Positions 16,397 through 24,690 are shown, counted from the stretch's first letter. The stretch: DNA of 36,649 nt from CAIWXH01 sp964555675 (GCA_964555675.1 CAZKTU010000037.1:1-36649), one strand, 5' to 3'. Notes: generated by a model from the sequence alone, not told the origin. Numbers and translations are program-made.

Positions 16397-17659
16397 ATGA
16401 CTGCGAGCCTTCCCCCACAGCTTGAGCTGACCCTTGACGGTATCGCCCAGGGCGGCGACGGCGTGGGCCGCCACGACGGCATGGTCCTCTTCGCCCGCGG
16501 CGGCCTACCCGGCGAACGGGTGCGGCTGCGCCTCACCGAGCGCAAGCCCTCGTACGCCCGCGGCGAGGTGGTCGAGGTGCTCACGCCCTCGCCCGACCGC
16601 ATCGCCCCCGCCCTCGCCTCAGGCGACCACGCCCCCTGGCAGCATATCGCCTACCCGGCCCAGCTGCGCCTCAAGGAGACCATCCTGCGCGAGCAGTTGG
16701 CCAAGCTGGCCGGCGTTCACGACGCGCCCCTCGCGCCGATCATCGCGGCCCCGCGCCCCTGGGCCTACCGCAACGCCGCCCGCCTCCACGCCCGCGGCGA
16801 CGCCCTGGGCTACTACGCCGCCGGCACCCGCGAGGTCGTCCCCCTCGCCGCCGACCCCCTGCTGCTCCCCGCACTCAACGAGGCCCTGGCCGCCCTCGGC
16901 CCGCTGCTCGATCCTGGCCTGATCGAGGGCCTGACCCTGCGGGCCAGCTCGGCCTACGGCTATGGTCTCGCCGTGCTGTACGGCCAGCCTGACGCCGACC
17001 CCTTCGCACTCGAGCTGCTGGCCGAGGCCTGGCGCGCCCACGTGCCCTCGCTCGCCGGCGTGCTCGTCGACCAGGACGGCCTGTACGCGGCCTCGGGGGC
17101 CGACCGGCTGCACGACGAGCTGGGCGAGGTTGTCTTCAGCCTCAGCCCCGAGAGCTTCTTTCAGGTCAATGTGCCCCAGGCCGCCGTCATGCTCGAGCAG
17201 ATCGTCGCCGCCCTGGCGCCCGCCCCCGGGGCGCGGCTGCTCGACCTCTACAGCGGGGTCGGCGCCTTCGCGCTGCCGATGGCCGCCATGGGCGCCGCCG
17301 TGACCGCCGTCGAGGAGTACGAGGCGGCCGTTGCCGACGGCGAGCGTAGCGCCGACCTGAATGGGATCGCGGGCGTGACGTTTGTGCGCTCCCCGGTCGA
17401 GCGGGCCCTGCCCGGCCTCGACGCGGCCTTCGACGGGGTCGTGCTCGACCCGCCCCGCCGCGGCTGCCACCCCGCCGTGCTCGAGGAGTTGGCCCGGCTC
17501 GCCCCGCCGCGCCTGGTCTATATCTCCTGCCACCCGGGCATCCTCGGGCGCGATTTGCCCCCGCTGCTGCGGGCCGGCTATCGGCTCGAGCTGGTGCAGC
17601 CCGTCGACCTCTTCCCGCAGACGCCCCATATTGAGGCTGTCGTAGTGCTCGCGCGCTGA
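16397..17659 (+). CDS. RlmD/RumA-like 23S rRNA (uracil-5-)-methyltransferase, cluster-less type
   Basis: This 420-residue class I SAM-dependent RNA m5U methyltransferase has an N-terminal TRAM domain (about residues 8-62) with GDGVGRHDGMVLF. The catalytic domain carries SPESFFQVN, the SAM motif LLDLYSGVGAFALP, VVLDPPRRGC and VYISCHPGILGRDL. The catalytic nucleophile is Cys378; the surrounding sequence is SCHPG rather than the common SCNP. Cysteines that bind [4Fe-4S] in E. coli RlmD (CGGCxxQH region) are missing: the equivalent reads GDHAPWQHIAYPAQLRLK. Precise target (for example U747 or U1939 of 23S rRNA) cannot be read from sequence. GGAAAG lies 9 nt before the ATG, overlapping the end of the P1 peptidase gene. 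Confidence 0.92.
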   Translation: MTASLPPQLELTLDGIAQGGDGVGRHDGMVLFARGGLPGERVRLRLTERKPSYARGEVVEVLTPSPDRIAPALASGDHAPWQHIAYPAQLRLKETILREQLAKLAGVHDAPLAPIIAAPRPWAYRNAARLHARGDALGYYAAGTREVVPLAADPLLLPALNEALAALGPLLDPGLIEGLTLRASSAYGYGLAVLYGQPDADPFALELLAEAWRAHVPSLAGVLVDQDGLYAASGADRLHDELGEVVFSLSPESFFQVNVPQAAVMLEQIVAALAPAPGARLLDLYSGVGAFALPMAAMGAAVTAVEEYEAAVADGERSADLNGIAGVTFVRSPVERALPGLDAAFDGVVLDPPRRGCHPAVLEELARLAPPRLVYISCHPGILGRDLPPLLRAGYRLELVQPVDLFPQTPHIEAVVVLAR

Positions 17660-17676
17660 GGTGGGGATTTCATCCT

Positions 17677-17706
17677 TTGCGCGGCGGGAAACTCATCCTC
17701 TATAAT
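17677..17706 (+). promoter_or_regulatory. Sigma-70-like promoter of the sensor kinase
   Basis: TTGCGC (17677-17682) and a perfect TATAAT (17701-17706) are separated by 18 nt. The ATG at 17705 lies inside this -10 box, so translation must start further down, at 17738. Confidence 0.6.
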
Positions 17707-17737
17707 GACCGAGAAATCGGCCATTAAGGTTGTGGCA

Positions 17738-19726
17738 ATGGCAATGTATGAGGTTGTGACATCACAGCCGCCTGATCTGGTGGCTGCCCTGCGGGAGACA
17801 TGGCCGCGCATCTCCGAGCTGCTGGCCGAGCTCGAGGTTGAGAGCGTGCCCGAGGCTCGTGTCAGCGGGCTGCGCCATATCGGCGCGGTCTGGTACGCAC
17901 AGGGCGGCGCCGCCGAGGTGCTCACCGAGCTCGGCCTCAACCTCGCCGAGCGCCTGCGCATGTCCCAGGGCCTCGTGGTCAGCGAGCTGCTGCTGGCCTA
18001 CGGCGCCGCCCAGGAGGAGCAGCGCACCCGCGAGTGGGAGGCCAGGCTGCTCGCTCGGGCCTCCGAGCTCGACGGCCTGCACCGCATCATCTCGGCCGCC
18101 AACTCGACCCTCGACCTCGACACCTCGCTACAGACCGTGGTCGAGACGGTGGCCCAGGTGGTCGACGTCGAGGCCTGCTCGGTCTACCTCTACGATAAGC
18201 ACCGCGACGAGCTGGTGCTCAGGGCTACCCGCGGCCTGAACCGCGCCGCGATTGGTCAGGTCGTCTCGCACCTGGGCCAGGGCGTGACGGGCTGGGCCGC
18301 CCAGCTGGGCCACCCGGTCGCCGTGCGCGACGTCTGGCAAGAGCCGCGCTTCAATGTCGAGCCCCAGCTCGGCGAAGAGCCCTTCCGCTCGATGCTGGCG
18401 GTGCCGATCGTGCTCTTCAGCGCCGAGCGCTTCCAGTTCAGCGCCGATAAGCTCCAGGGCGTGATCACGGTGCAGACGATCGGCCCGCGCGACTTCTCGC
18501 AGGAGGAGATCTCGTTCGTCGAGGTGGCCGCCGGCGAGCTGGCCTTCTTCATCGCCAACGCCCAGCTCTATCAGCAGACCGACGAGCGCCTGCACCAGAA
18601 GCTGCGCGAGCTGACCACGCTCCAGCAGGTCTCGAAGAGCATCGCCGAGCAGATCGGTCTGCGCGACGTGCTGAGCCTGATCGCCGAGAAGGCGGTCGAG
18701 CTGGCCCAGGCCGACCGGGCCGCGATCTTCCAGATGGGCGACGATGGGCACCTGCTGCTGGTGGCCAGCCACGGCGGCGAGGGCGATGGCGTGCGCGAGT
18801 TCATCATCCAGACGGTGCGCGACAGCCGGCCCCTGGCGGTGATGAACGCCTACCAGGACGCGCGCTTCCCCGACTTGGCCAGCGTCGCCTCGCGCGAGAG
18901 CTTTCACTCGCTGTTCTGTATGCCCCTGCGCGCCCGCGAGCGCACGATCGGCGGGATCTGTCTCTACAAGCGCGAGCCGCATCTGTTCGACTATGAGCAG
19001 GTGCGCCTGCTGAGCACCTTCGCCGACGAGGCGGCGATCGCGATCGAGAACGCTCGCCTCTACGATGAGAGCCAGCGGGCTCTGGCGATCAAGTCGGCCC
19101 TGCTCCAGGAGATGCACCATCGGGTGCGCAATAATCTCCAGACCATCTCGGCCCTGCTGGCGATGCAGCTGCGGCGCGTCGAGGCGAGTAGCCAGGGCGC
19201 CAAGGCCCTGCGCGAGAGCGCGGCCCGCATCCAGTCGATCGCCGCCATCCACAACCTGCTCTCGCGCGAGGATGTCGGCGTGACCACGGTGAACGCCGTG
19301 GCCCGCCAGGTGGTCGAGAGCGCCCAGGCCACCCTGGTCAATAGCGAGGCCCCGGTGCGCTTCGCGATCATGGGCGACCAGGTCAAGGTCGGCTCGCGCG
19401 ACGCTACGGTGCTGGCCCTGGTGGTCAACGAGCTGATCAGCAACGCCCTCTCGCACGGGCTGGCCGCCGAGGGCGGCAAGGTCGAGCTCGAGGCGACCCT
19501 CGCGGGCGGGGACGTGACCGTCGAGGTGCGCGACGACGGGCCGCTGCACCCGCCGCCGCCGCGTCCGGCCCACAGCAGCGGCCTCGGCCTGCAGATCATC
19601 GAGACCCTGGTCCACGAGGATCTTGGCGGCAGCTTCAGGCTCGAGCGCGACGACGAGGCCGGCTGGATGCGGGCCCGCGTCTGCTTTCCCCAGCGGATTA
19701 TTGACGATGTCGGCGAGATGGTATGA
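17738..19726 (+). CDS. GAF-GAF sensor histidine kinase, HisKA_2 (PdtaS-like)
   Basis: This 662-residue protein is predicted to be cytosolic, with no membrane helices. An N-terminal helical region of about 110 residues (unassigned) is followed by a short coiled coil, GAF domain 1 (about residues 120-270, ending IANAQLYQQTDERL), GAF domain 2 (about 290-445, ending IAIENARLYDES), and a HisKA_2 dimerisation domain with LLQEMHHRVRNNLQ. The phosphoacceptor is in the His460-His461 pair. The ATPase domain has VNELISNALSHG (N box), VRDDG (G1) and SSGLGLQII (G2). This layout matches PdtaS-type kinases, which usually signal to ANTAR RNA-binding antiterminators. No response regulator is adjacent. ATG 17738 has AAGG 8 nt upstream. 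TerC follows 78 bp downstream. Confidence 0.9.
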   Translation: MAMYEVVTSQPPDLVAALRETWPRISELLAELEVESVPEARVSGLRHIGAVWYAQGGAAEVLTELGLNLAERLRMSQGLVVSELLLAYGAAQEEQRTREWEARLLARASELDGLHRIISAANSTLDLDTSLQTVVETVAQVVDVEACSVYLYDKHRDELVLRATRGLNRAAIGQVVSHLGQGVTGWAAQLGHPVAVRDVWQEPRFNVEPQLGEEPFRSMLAVPIVLFSAERFQFSADKLQGVITVQTIGPRDFSQEEISFVEVAAGELAFFIANAQLYQQTDERLHQKLRELTTLQQVSKSIAEQIGLRDVLSLIAEKAVELAQADRAAIFQMGDDGHLLLVASHGGEGDGVREFIIQTVRDSRPLAVMNAYQDARFPDLASVASRESFHSLFCMPLRARERTIGGICLYKREPHLFDYEQVRLLSTFADEAAIAIENARLYDESQRALAIKSALLQEMHHRVRNNLQTISALLAMQLRRVEASSQGAKALRESAARIQSIAAIHNLLSREDVGVTTVNAVARQVVESAQATLVNSEAPVRFAIMGDQVKVGSRDATVLALVVNELISNALSHGLAAEGGKVELEATLAGGDVTVEVRDDGPLHPPPPRPAHSSGLGLQIIETLVHEDLGGSFRLERDDEAGWMRARVCFPQRIIDDVGEMV

Positions 19727-19740
19727 GGCGCGAGGCGCGC

Positions 19741-19766
19741 GGCGCCGGGCCTGTCCGGGGCCCTTC
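19741..19766 (+). terminator. Possible terminator after the sensor kinase
   Basis: GGCGCCGG (19741-19748) and CCGGGGCC (19755-19762) pair with a single mismatch over 8 bp and a 6-nt loop, followed by CTTCT. The arms resemble those of the purF terminator, but the T-run is poor, so read-through into TerC is possible. Confidence 0.35.
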
Positions 19767-19804
19767 TGCCGAGCGCTCCTCGTGGGCCTCTTTTTGGAGG
19801 AGTC

Positions 19805-20782
19805 GTGGAAGTTTCGATCTGGGCCTGGGTCGCCTTTCTTGCCGTTATCCTCGGGCTGCTGGCCCTTGACCTCGGGGTCTTCCATCGCAGCGCTCACGCG
19901 GTCACGGTGCGCGAGGCGGCGATCTGGACCGTCGTTTGGATCTCGCTGTCGCTGCTCTTCAACCTGGGGCTCTACTTCTGGGCCGGGCCGCAAGTAGCCG
20001 TCGAGTTCCTCACGGGCTATCTCATTGAGTACTCGCTGAGTGTCGATAATATTTTTGTCTTTGTGCTGCTCTTCACGTACTTCCGCGTGCCCGCCGCCTA
20101 TCAGCACCGCGTGCTCTTCTGGGGCATCATCGGGGCGCTGGTCATGCGCGGGACCATGATTATCCTGGGCGCGGCCCTGATCGAGCGCTTCGCGTGGATC
20201 ATCTATATCTTCGGCGCCTTCCTCGTCTACACCGGCCTGCGCATGGCCTTCGAGAAGGAGAGCGAGGAGGAGATCCACCCTGATGGCAACCCGCTGGTGC
20301 GTCTGCTGCGGCGCTTCATGCCGGTCACCCGCGAGATGCACGGCGACAAGTTCTTCGTCAAGATCGACGGCAAGCGCTTCGCCACGCCCCTCTTCATCGT
20401 CCTGCTGATCGTCGAGAGTACCGACCTGATCTTCGCCGTCGACTCGATCCCGGCGATCTTCGGCATCACCACCGACCCCTTCATCGTCTTCACCTCGAAT
20501 GTCTGCGCCATCCTCGGTCTACGCTCACTCTACTTCTTGCTGGCCGGGGTGATCGATAAGTTCCACTACCTCAAGCTGGGCCTGGCGGTGATCCTGACCT
20601 TCGTCGGCTTCAAGATGCTGCTGCCCCTGCTGAGCATGCCCTTCGTCGGCACCCTGATCGAGCACGAGCTGCACATCCCCAACCTGGTCTCGCTGGCGGT
20701 GATCATCGGCACCCTCGCCATCGCGGTGATCGCCTCGCTGATCCGCTCGCGGCGGCTCGAGGCCGCCGAGCTGAGCGGCTGA
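19805..20782 (+). CDS. TerC/Alx family integral membrane protein
   Basis: This 325-residue protein has about nine hydrophobic helices. The two acidic family motifs are clear: SLSVDNIFVF (about residues 78-87) and ESTDLIFAVDSIPAIF (about residues 203-218), whose aspartates lie in the membrane and are thought to bind metal. TerC relatives are linked to tellurite resistance, and Alx/MeeY proteins to manganese export and to supplying manganese to exported proteins; the function here is inferred from the family. The start is a GTG at 19805, with GGAGGAG just upstream (tight spacing of 2-4 nt). The amidase gene overlaps its stop codon by 1 nt, which suggests translational coupling and perhaps a shared role at the cell surface. 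Confidence 0.95.
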   Translation: MEVSIWAWVAFLAVILGLLALDLGVFHRSAHAVTVREAAIWTVVWISLSLLFNLGLYFWAGPQVAVEFLTGYLIEYSLSVDNIFVFVLLFTYFRVPAAYQHRVLFWGIIGALVMRGTMIILGAALIERFAWIIYIFGAFLVYTGLRMAFEKESEEEIHPDGNPLVRLLRRFMPVTREMHGDKFFVKIDGKRFATPLFIVLLIVESTDLIFAVDSIPAIFGITTDPFIVFTSNVCAILGLRSLYFLLAGVIDKFHYLKLGLAVILTFVGFKMLLPLLSMPFVGTLIEHELHIPNLVSLAVIIGTLAIAVIASLIRSRRLEAAELSG

Positions 20783-22143
20783 TGGCAGACTTTCCGACAG
20801 AGGGCGCGCCGCCCTTTATCAATCGACGCCTCTCGATCGCCGAGTGGCGTCAGTACGTCGCCGGCTACAGCTTCGGCAGCCTGCGCCCCAGCCGGGTGGT
20901 GCTGCATCACACCTGGCGCCCGACCGCCGCCCAGTGGACCGGCCTGAACAGTATGCGGGCCATCCAGCGCTACTACGCCGCCAAGGGCTGGACGGCGGGC
21001 CCCCATATCTTCGCGGCGCCCGATGGGATCTGGCTGGCCACGCCCATGTCCGAGGTCGGTATCCACGCCGGGGTGGGCAATGGCTCTATGGCCCAGGGCT
21101 GGTATTCGATCGGGCTCGAGATGGTGGGCGACTTCAACGACAACCGCCCCCAGGGCCCGGTCTGGCAGCACGCAGTCGCCGTGATGGGCGAGCTGTCGCG
21201 CCGGCTCGCCATCGCCCCGAGCCGCCTGATCAGCTTCCACCGCGACTACACCAGCACCAAGAGTTGCCCGGGCTGGGCCGTCTCGAAGGAGTGGGTCTGG
21301 GGCAGTGTCGAGGCCTATCTGGCCAATGTGACCCCGCCGCCCCCGCCCCCGCCGGGCCAGGGCGGGATCAGCCCGAGCGACGAGCAGCTGCTCGAGCGCC
21401 TGCTCGAGGAGAGCTTTCGCCAGAAGACCGGCGGCCAGGGCTACGATCCGGGCTGGGCCTTCCACCAGGTCGCCGTCGAGACCGGGCTCGGCGCGCCAAT
21501 GGCCCCCAGCACCACGATCAGCGAGGGCGGCAAGCGCTACGACTTCCAGCCCTTCGCTCGCGACACGCTCTACACCGAGGTGCCCAACTGGGGCGACGTC
21601 CGGTTGCTCTCGCGCCTGCTGGGCGGCAGCATCCCGCCGTCGGGCCTGGGTCGGCGTCTGCTCGACGAGACCTACAAGTCGGGCGGTTCGACCTTCAGGC
21701 CCGACTGGGCCTTCCACCAGTTCGCCCTGCTCAACCGGCTGGGGCCGCCGATCGGCCGCAGCGGGACGATCACGGTCGAGGGGCGTCAGTACGCCGCCCA
21801 GGTCTTCGCCGCCGACACGCTCTACAATCTGGTGCCCAACTGGGGCGATGTGCGCATGCTCAGCCGGCTGGCCACCACCACCAATGCGGCCGAGGCGCGC
21901 CTGCGCGAGGCTCTGCTGGTGCTGACCTATAGGCAGGCCGGACAGATCTACCGCTCGGACTGGGCCTTCCACCAGCTGGCCCGCGCCTACGCGATCGGCG
22001 CACCCCTCTCGGGATCGTATCAGATCACCCTCGGCAGCACGGCCTACGCGCTGCAGGTCTACGCGCTCGATACGCTCTTCAACGTGGTGCCCCGCTGGAG
22101 CGACGTGCGGCGCATGAGCTTCCTGGCCACCGGTCGAGGTTAG
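20782..22143 (+). CDS. PGRP-type N-acetylmuramoyl-L-alanine amidase with three C-terminal WAFHQ repeats
   Basis: The 453-residue protein has an Amidase_2/PGRP domain at about residues 35-180. Likely zinc ligands are His42 (VVLHHTW), His153 (SFHRDY) and Cys162 (TKSCPGW), and the GLEMVGDF strand is typical. It would cleave the bond between muramic acid and L-alanine in peptidoglycan. A proline run (residues 185-191) links to three copies of a module of about 78 residues (about 202-280, 290-363, 372-449). Each copy has WAFHQ, GxP, a central Q, DTLY or DTLF, and PNWGDVR or PRWSDVR. I do not recognise this module by name. There is no signal peptide, which is odd for a wall enzyme. The start overlaps the TerC stop. 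Confidence 0.9.
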   Translation: MADFPTEGAPPFINRRLSIAEWRQYVAGYSFGSLRPSRVVLHHTWRPTAAQWTGLNSMRAIQRYYAAKGWTAGPHIFAAPDGIWLATPMSEVGIHAGVGNGSMAQGWYSIGLEMVGDFNDNRPQGPVWQHAVAVMGELSRRLAIAPSRLISFHRDYTSTKSCPGWAVSKEWVWGSVEAYLANVTPPPPPPPGQGGISPSDEQLLERLLEESFRQKTGGQGYDPGWAFHQVAVETGLGAPMAPSTTISEGGKRYDFQPFARDTLYTEVPNWGDVRLLSRLLGGSIPPSGLGRRLLDETYKSGGSTFRPDWAFHQFALLNRLGPPIGRSGTITVEGRQYAAQVFAADTLYNLVPNWGDVRMLSRLATTTNAAEARLREALLVLTYRQAGQIYRSDWAFHQLARAYAIGAPLSGSYQITLGSTAYALQVYALDTLFNVVPRWSDVRRMSFLATGRG

Positions 22144-23771
22144 CGCTTCAGCAGCCGCCGCAAGCGCTGCCACAAGCCCCTGGCCCGTCGCGCCTGCTCG
22201 GGCGTGGTCGGGTGGGGGGCGTAGGCGGCGGCGACGTAGGCGTCGGTGAGACCATCGACGTCCTCGGCGGCCTCGGGCAGTTGCTCGCGCAGGCGGGCGC
22301 CGTACTCGTAGGGCGTGTCGGCGGGCCGACGGTCCAGGCCGCCCCGCGCTGCCCTGCTGAGCATCGCGGCGTAGAAGTAGCGCACCAGCTCGGTCGGGCT
22401 CATGCCGCGCAGACTGCGGCGCTGCGCCATCATCGGCGCGGGCGGGGGCTCGGGGTGACGCAGGCGCTCGGCCACAGCCTCGCCCACGAGGCGGGCGTAG
22501 CCGGTCGCCCCGCCCCAGAGGCGTTGCAGCCAGGCGGCCAGGGGGGCGAGCACGCCGGCCCGCAGGCGCTCGAAGGCGGCCACGGCCCAGGCCTGGCGCT
22601 TCAGCACGGTCCAGACGGCGTAGAGGGCGAGCAGGCCGATACAGATCCAGAAGACGATGCCAGGGGCCAGGGGCGGCTCGCCGACCGCGGGCGGCGGGGG
22701 CGGGGGCGGGGGGCGCACCGGCACGACCGGAGCCGTCGGCGCGGGGGTGCGGGCGAAGAGCCCGAGCAGCGAGAGCAGGAAGGCGGGGATGGTCAGGGCG
22801 ATGCCGAGGGCGCCCAGGGCCAGCAGGCCGAGGGCCAGGGCGGCCAGCCCCAGCAGATTGATCGCGGCCGCTGCCGCGGTGCGTACGGCGTCGACGAGGC
22901 CGGCGCCGTAGCTGCGCGGCAAGAGCAGGCCGACGGCCACGATGGCCAGCACCAGGGCCACGCTCTGCCAGCGCCAGCGCCGGGCCACCAGGGGCTCGAC
23001 CGTGGCCTCGTCGCGGCGCCAGCGCGCGCGCAGCAGGCTGAGCCTGGCCCGACTGTAGAGCAGCACGCCGCAGGCCAGGTAGACGATCCCGGCCAGGCCC
23101 AGGGTCGGCGGCAGCGCGCCGGCCGTGCCGCCCCAGGCCCGCAGGTCGGCCAGCTGGGCGACCAGGGCCACGATCACCAGCAGGCCGCCCCAGGTGATGC
23201 CGGTCGCCAGGCGGGACACGGCGTCGCGCTCGTCGGCCTCGGCGTGGGCGCGGAAGATCTCGGCGTCGAGGGCGTACTCGGTCTTGAAGGGGGCCGCCTG
23301 GGCCTCGAGGCTGCTCAGCTCGCGCAGGCCCAGGCGCACCCAGACGGCGCAGGCCAGGCCGATCACGAGGCAGCCGATGAAGGGCGGGTCGATGGCGGAC
23401 AGGGGCGAGCGCAGCCAGAGCTCGGCCTGCGCGGGCAGGGCGGCCAGGCCCAGGCTGAGGGTGGCGACCACGCGCATCAGCACCACCACCGCGAACAGCT
23501 CGGCGGCGAGGTAGGGCAGCGAGCCGACATTCACGTGCCGACCCTCGCGCATCCTGTAGCGCACCAGGGCCGCCTCGACGGACACCAGGAAGCAGGCCGC
23601 GGCCAGAGGTCCGGGGCCCCATTGGGGGTACACGCGGGCCGCTACGCCCTCGAAGAGCGCGACCATGGCCGTGGCCATCGCGGCCAGCAGGATCGTCCCC
23701 GCCAGGTTGAAGGGCGGCGCCGGGGCCGCCGGGGCTGCCGCCGGCCCCGCCATCGGCTGCGTCTTCTGCAT
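22140..23771 (-). CDS. DUF4129 domain-containing multi-pass membrane protein
   Basis: This 543-residue membrane protein has an alanine/proline-rich N-terminus and about nine hydrophobic helices spread over residues 22-400. A proline run separates the penultimate helices from a last helix (VFWICIGLLALYAVWTVL) and a soluble tail. The tail carries the DUF4129 pattern: VRYFYAAMLSRAARGG, RRPADTPYEYGARL, and LTDAYVAAAYAPH. DUF4129 is often attached to, or encoded beside, transglutaminase-like membrane proteins and MoxR ATPases; none of those is adjacent. Function is unknown. Its stop codon overlaps the convergent amidase stop by 4 nt. The ATG at 23771 has no ribosome-binding site and an extended -10 lies 9 nt upstream. 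Confidence 0.85.
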   Translation of the reverse strand: MQKTQPMAGPAAAPAAPAPPFNLAGTILLAAMATAMVALFEGVAARVYPQWGPGPLAAACFLVSVEAALVRYRMREGRHVNVGSLPYLAAELFAVVVLMRVVATLSLGLAALPAQAELWLRSPLSAIDPPFIGCLVIGLACAVWVRLGLRELSSLEAQAAPFKTEYALDAEIFRAHAEADERDAVSRLATGITWGGLLVIVALVAQLADLRAWGGTAGALPPTLGLAGIVYLACGVLLYSRARLSLLRARWRRDEATVEPLVARRWRWQSVALVLAIVAVGLLLPRSYGAGLVDAVRTAAAAAINLLGLAALALGLLALGALGIALTIPAFLLSLLGLFARTPAPTAPVVPVRPPPPPPPPAVGEPPLAPGIVFWICIGLLALYAVWTVLKRQAWAVAAFERLRAGVLAPLAAWLQRLWGGATGYARLVGEAVAERLRHPEPPPAPMMAQRRSLRGMSPTELVRYFYAAMLSRAARGGLDRRPADTPYEYGARLREQLPEAAEDVDGLTDAYVAAAYAPHPTTPEQARRARGLWQRLRRLLKR

Positions 23772-23780
23772 CGTGCGATC

Positions 23781-23789
23781 AGTATAGCA
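23781..23789 (-). promoter_or_regulatory. Extended -10 promoter of the DUF4129 gene, near-leaderless
   Basis: The minus strand reads TGCTATACT, then GATCGCACG, then ATG. The predicted start point is 1-3 nt before the start codon. The motif is identical to that at priA. Confidence 0.6.
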
Positions 23790-23834
23790 CGGGGGGTGGG
23801 CGGCGGCTGGGCGCGCTGCTCGGCTGTTTGTGCC

Positions 23835-24599
23835 CTACGCGCGCAGCCGCCGCAGCAGGTCGATCAGGCGGGCGATCAGGCCGGGGTAGACGTGGAGCTG
23901 GCGGCGGTGTATGCCGCGCACCAGGGCGGCCATGACGGTGTCGGGGCGACCGACGAGGGGCGCGGGCACGCCACGGCGCCGGGAGAGGCCGTACTGGGGG
24001 CTCTGCAGGATTGCCGTGCGGGTGAAGAAGGGGTAGATTGCGGTCACGTCGACCCCCGTGCCGCGCAGGTCGCGGGCCAGCGCCTCGCTGAAGCCGCGCA
24101 GGCCGAACTTGCTGGCGCTATAGACGCTCAGCCCGTCCCAGCCGACCAGCCCGGCGCACGAGGCGATATTGACGATGTGCCCCGCGCCACGCGCGACCAT
24201 CTGGGGCAGGCAGAGGCGGGTCAGGCGCATCGGGGCCAGCAGATTGACCTGCATCAGCCGCTCCCAGGCCTCGGGCGGGATGTGGTCGATGCGCCCGTAG
24301 ACGGCCAGGCCGGCGTTGTTGATTAGCATGTCGAGGCGCGGGCTGATCCGCGCGGCCTCGGTGTACAGCTCCTCCGCCCCCGCGGGGCGCGACAGGTCGA
24401 CCCCGGCGAAGCCGAGCACCCGCCCCCCGCCCGGCCCCACCGTGCGGGCCGCCTCTGTGGCGGCGGCGACCGCGGCCTCGCGACTGAGGTCCGCCAGGAT
24501 CAGCGCGCAGCCCTCGTGCAGCAGCAGCCGCGTCAGGGCCCGCCCGAAACCGCCCGCCGACCCGGTCAGCAGCACCACCTGTCCGCGCAGATCTTTCAC
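23835..24599 (-). CDS. SDR family NAD(P)-dependent oxidoreductase
   Basis: This 254-residue classical short-chain dehydrogenase shows TGSAGGFGRA (cofactor site), INNAGLAVYG (NNAG), ASCAG supplying the serine region, and the catalytic YSASK. An Asp after the second strand (LADLSR) suggests a preference for NAD(H) over NADP(H). The C-terminal YPGLIARLIDLLRRL is hydrophobic and basic and could associate with membrane, as in lipid-acting relatives; the substrate is not predictable. Translation begins at a GTG (24599) preceded by GGAGGGAG with good spacing. The DUF4129 promoter lies downstream, so the two are separate units. Confidence 0.92.
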   Translation of the reverse strand: MKDLRGQVVLLTGSAGGFGRALTRLLLHEGCALILADLSREAAVAAATEAARTVGPGGGRVLGFAGVDLSRPAGAEELYTEAARISPRLDMLINNAGLAVYGRIDHIPPEAWERLMQVNLLAPMRLTRLCLPQMVARGAGHIVNIASCAGLVGWDGLSVYSASKFGLRGFSEALARDLRGTGVDVTAIYPFFTRTAILQSPQYGLSRRRGVPAPLVGRPDTVMAALVRGIHRRQLHVYPGLIARLIDLLRRLRA

Positions 24600-24615
24600 G
24601 CCGTCTCCCTCCGCT

Positions 24616-24690
24616 GGCTTCGGCAGGCTCAGCTGGCTTCGACAGGCTCAGCCGGCGGTTGCCTGAGCCTGTCGAAGGCAACACGATGCG
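24616..24690. repeat. Dispersed inverted repeat, copy 2, with an extra half-site
   Basis: CTTCGACAGGCTCAG (24637-24651) and CTGAGCCTGTCGAAG (24663-24677) form a perfect 15-bp stem around the 11-nt loop CCGGCGGTTGC. A degenerate half copy, GGCTTCGGCAGGCTCAGCT, precedes it at 24616-24634. It is the same element as at 75-115. It lies between the divergent dehydrogenase and polA genes, upstream of both promoter regions. Confidence 0.9.

Noticed and set aside
18128..20341. A 737-residue minus-strand open frame opposite the sensor kinase and TerC
   Set aside because: Both opposing genes have clear family motifs; this frame has none.
20566..23622. A 1018-residue minus-strand open frame across the amidase and the DUF4129 gene
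   Set aside because: It opposes TerC and the amidase and is out of frame with the DUF4129 gene; its sequence is Arg/Pro/Gly-rich shadow composition with no domain.
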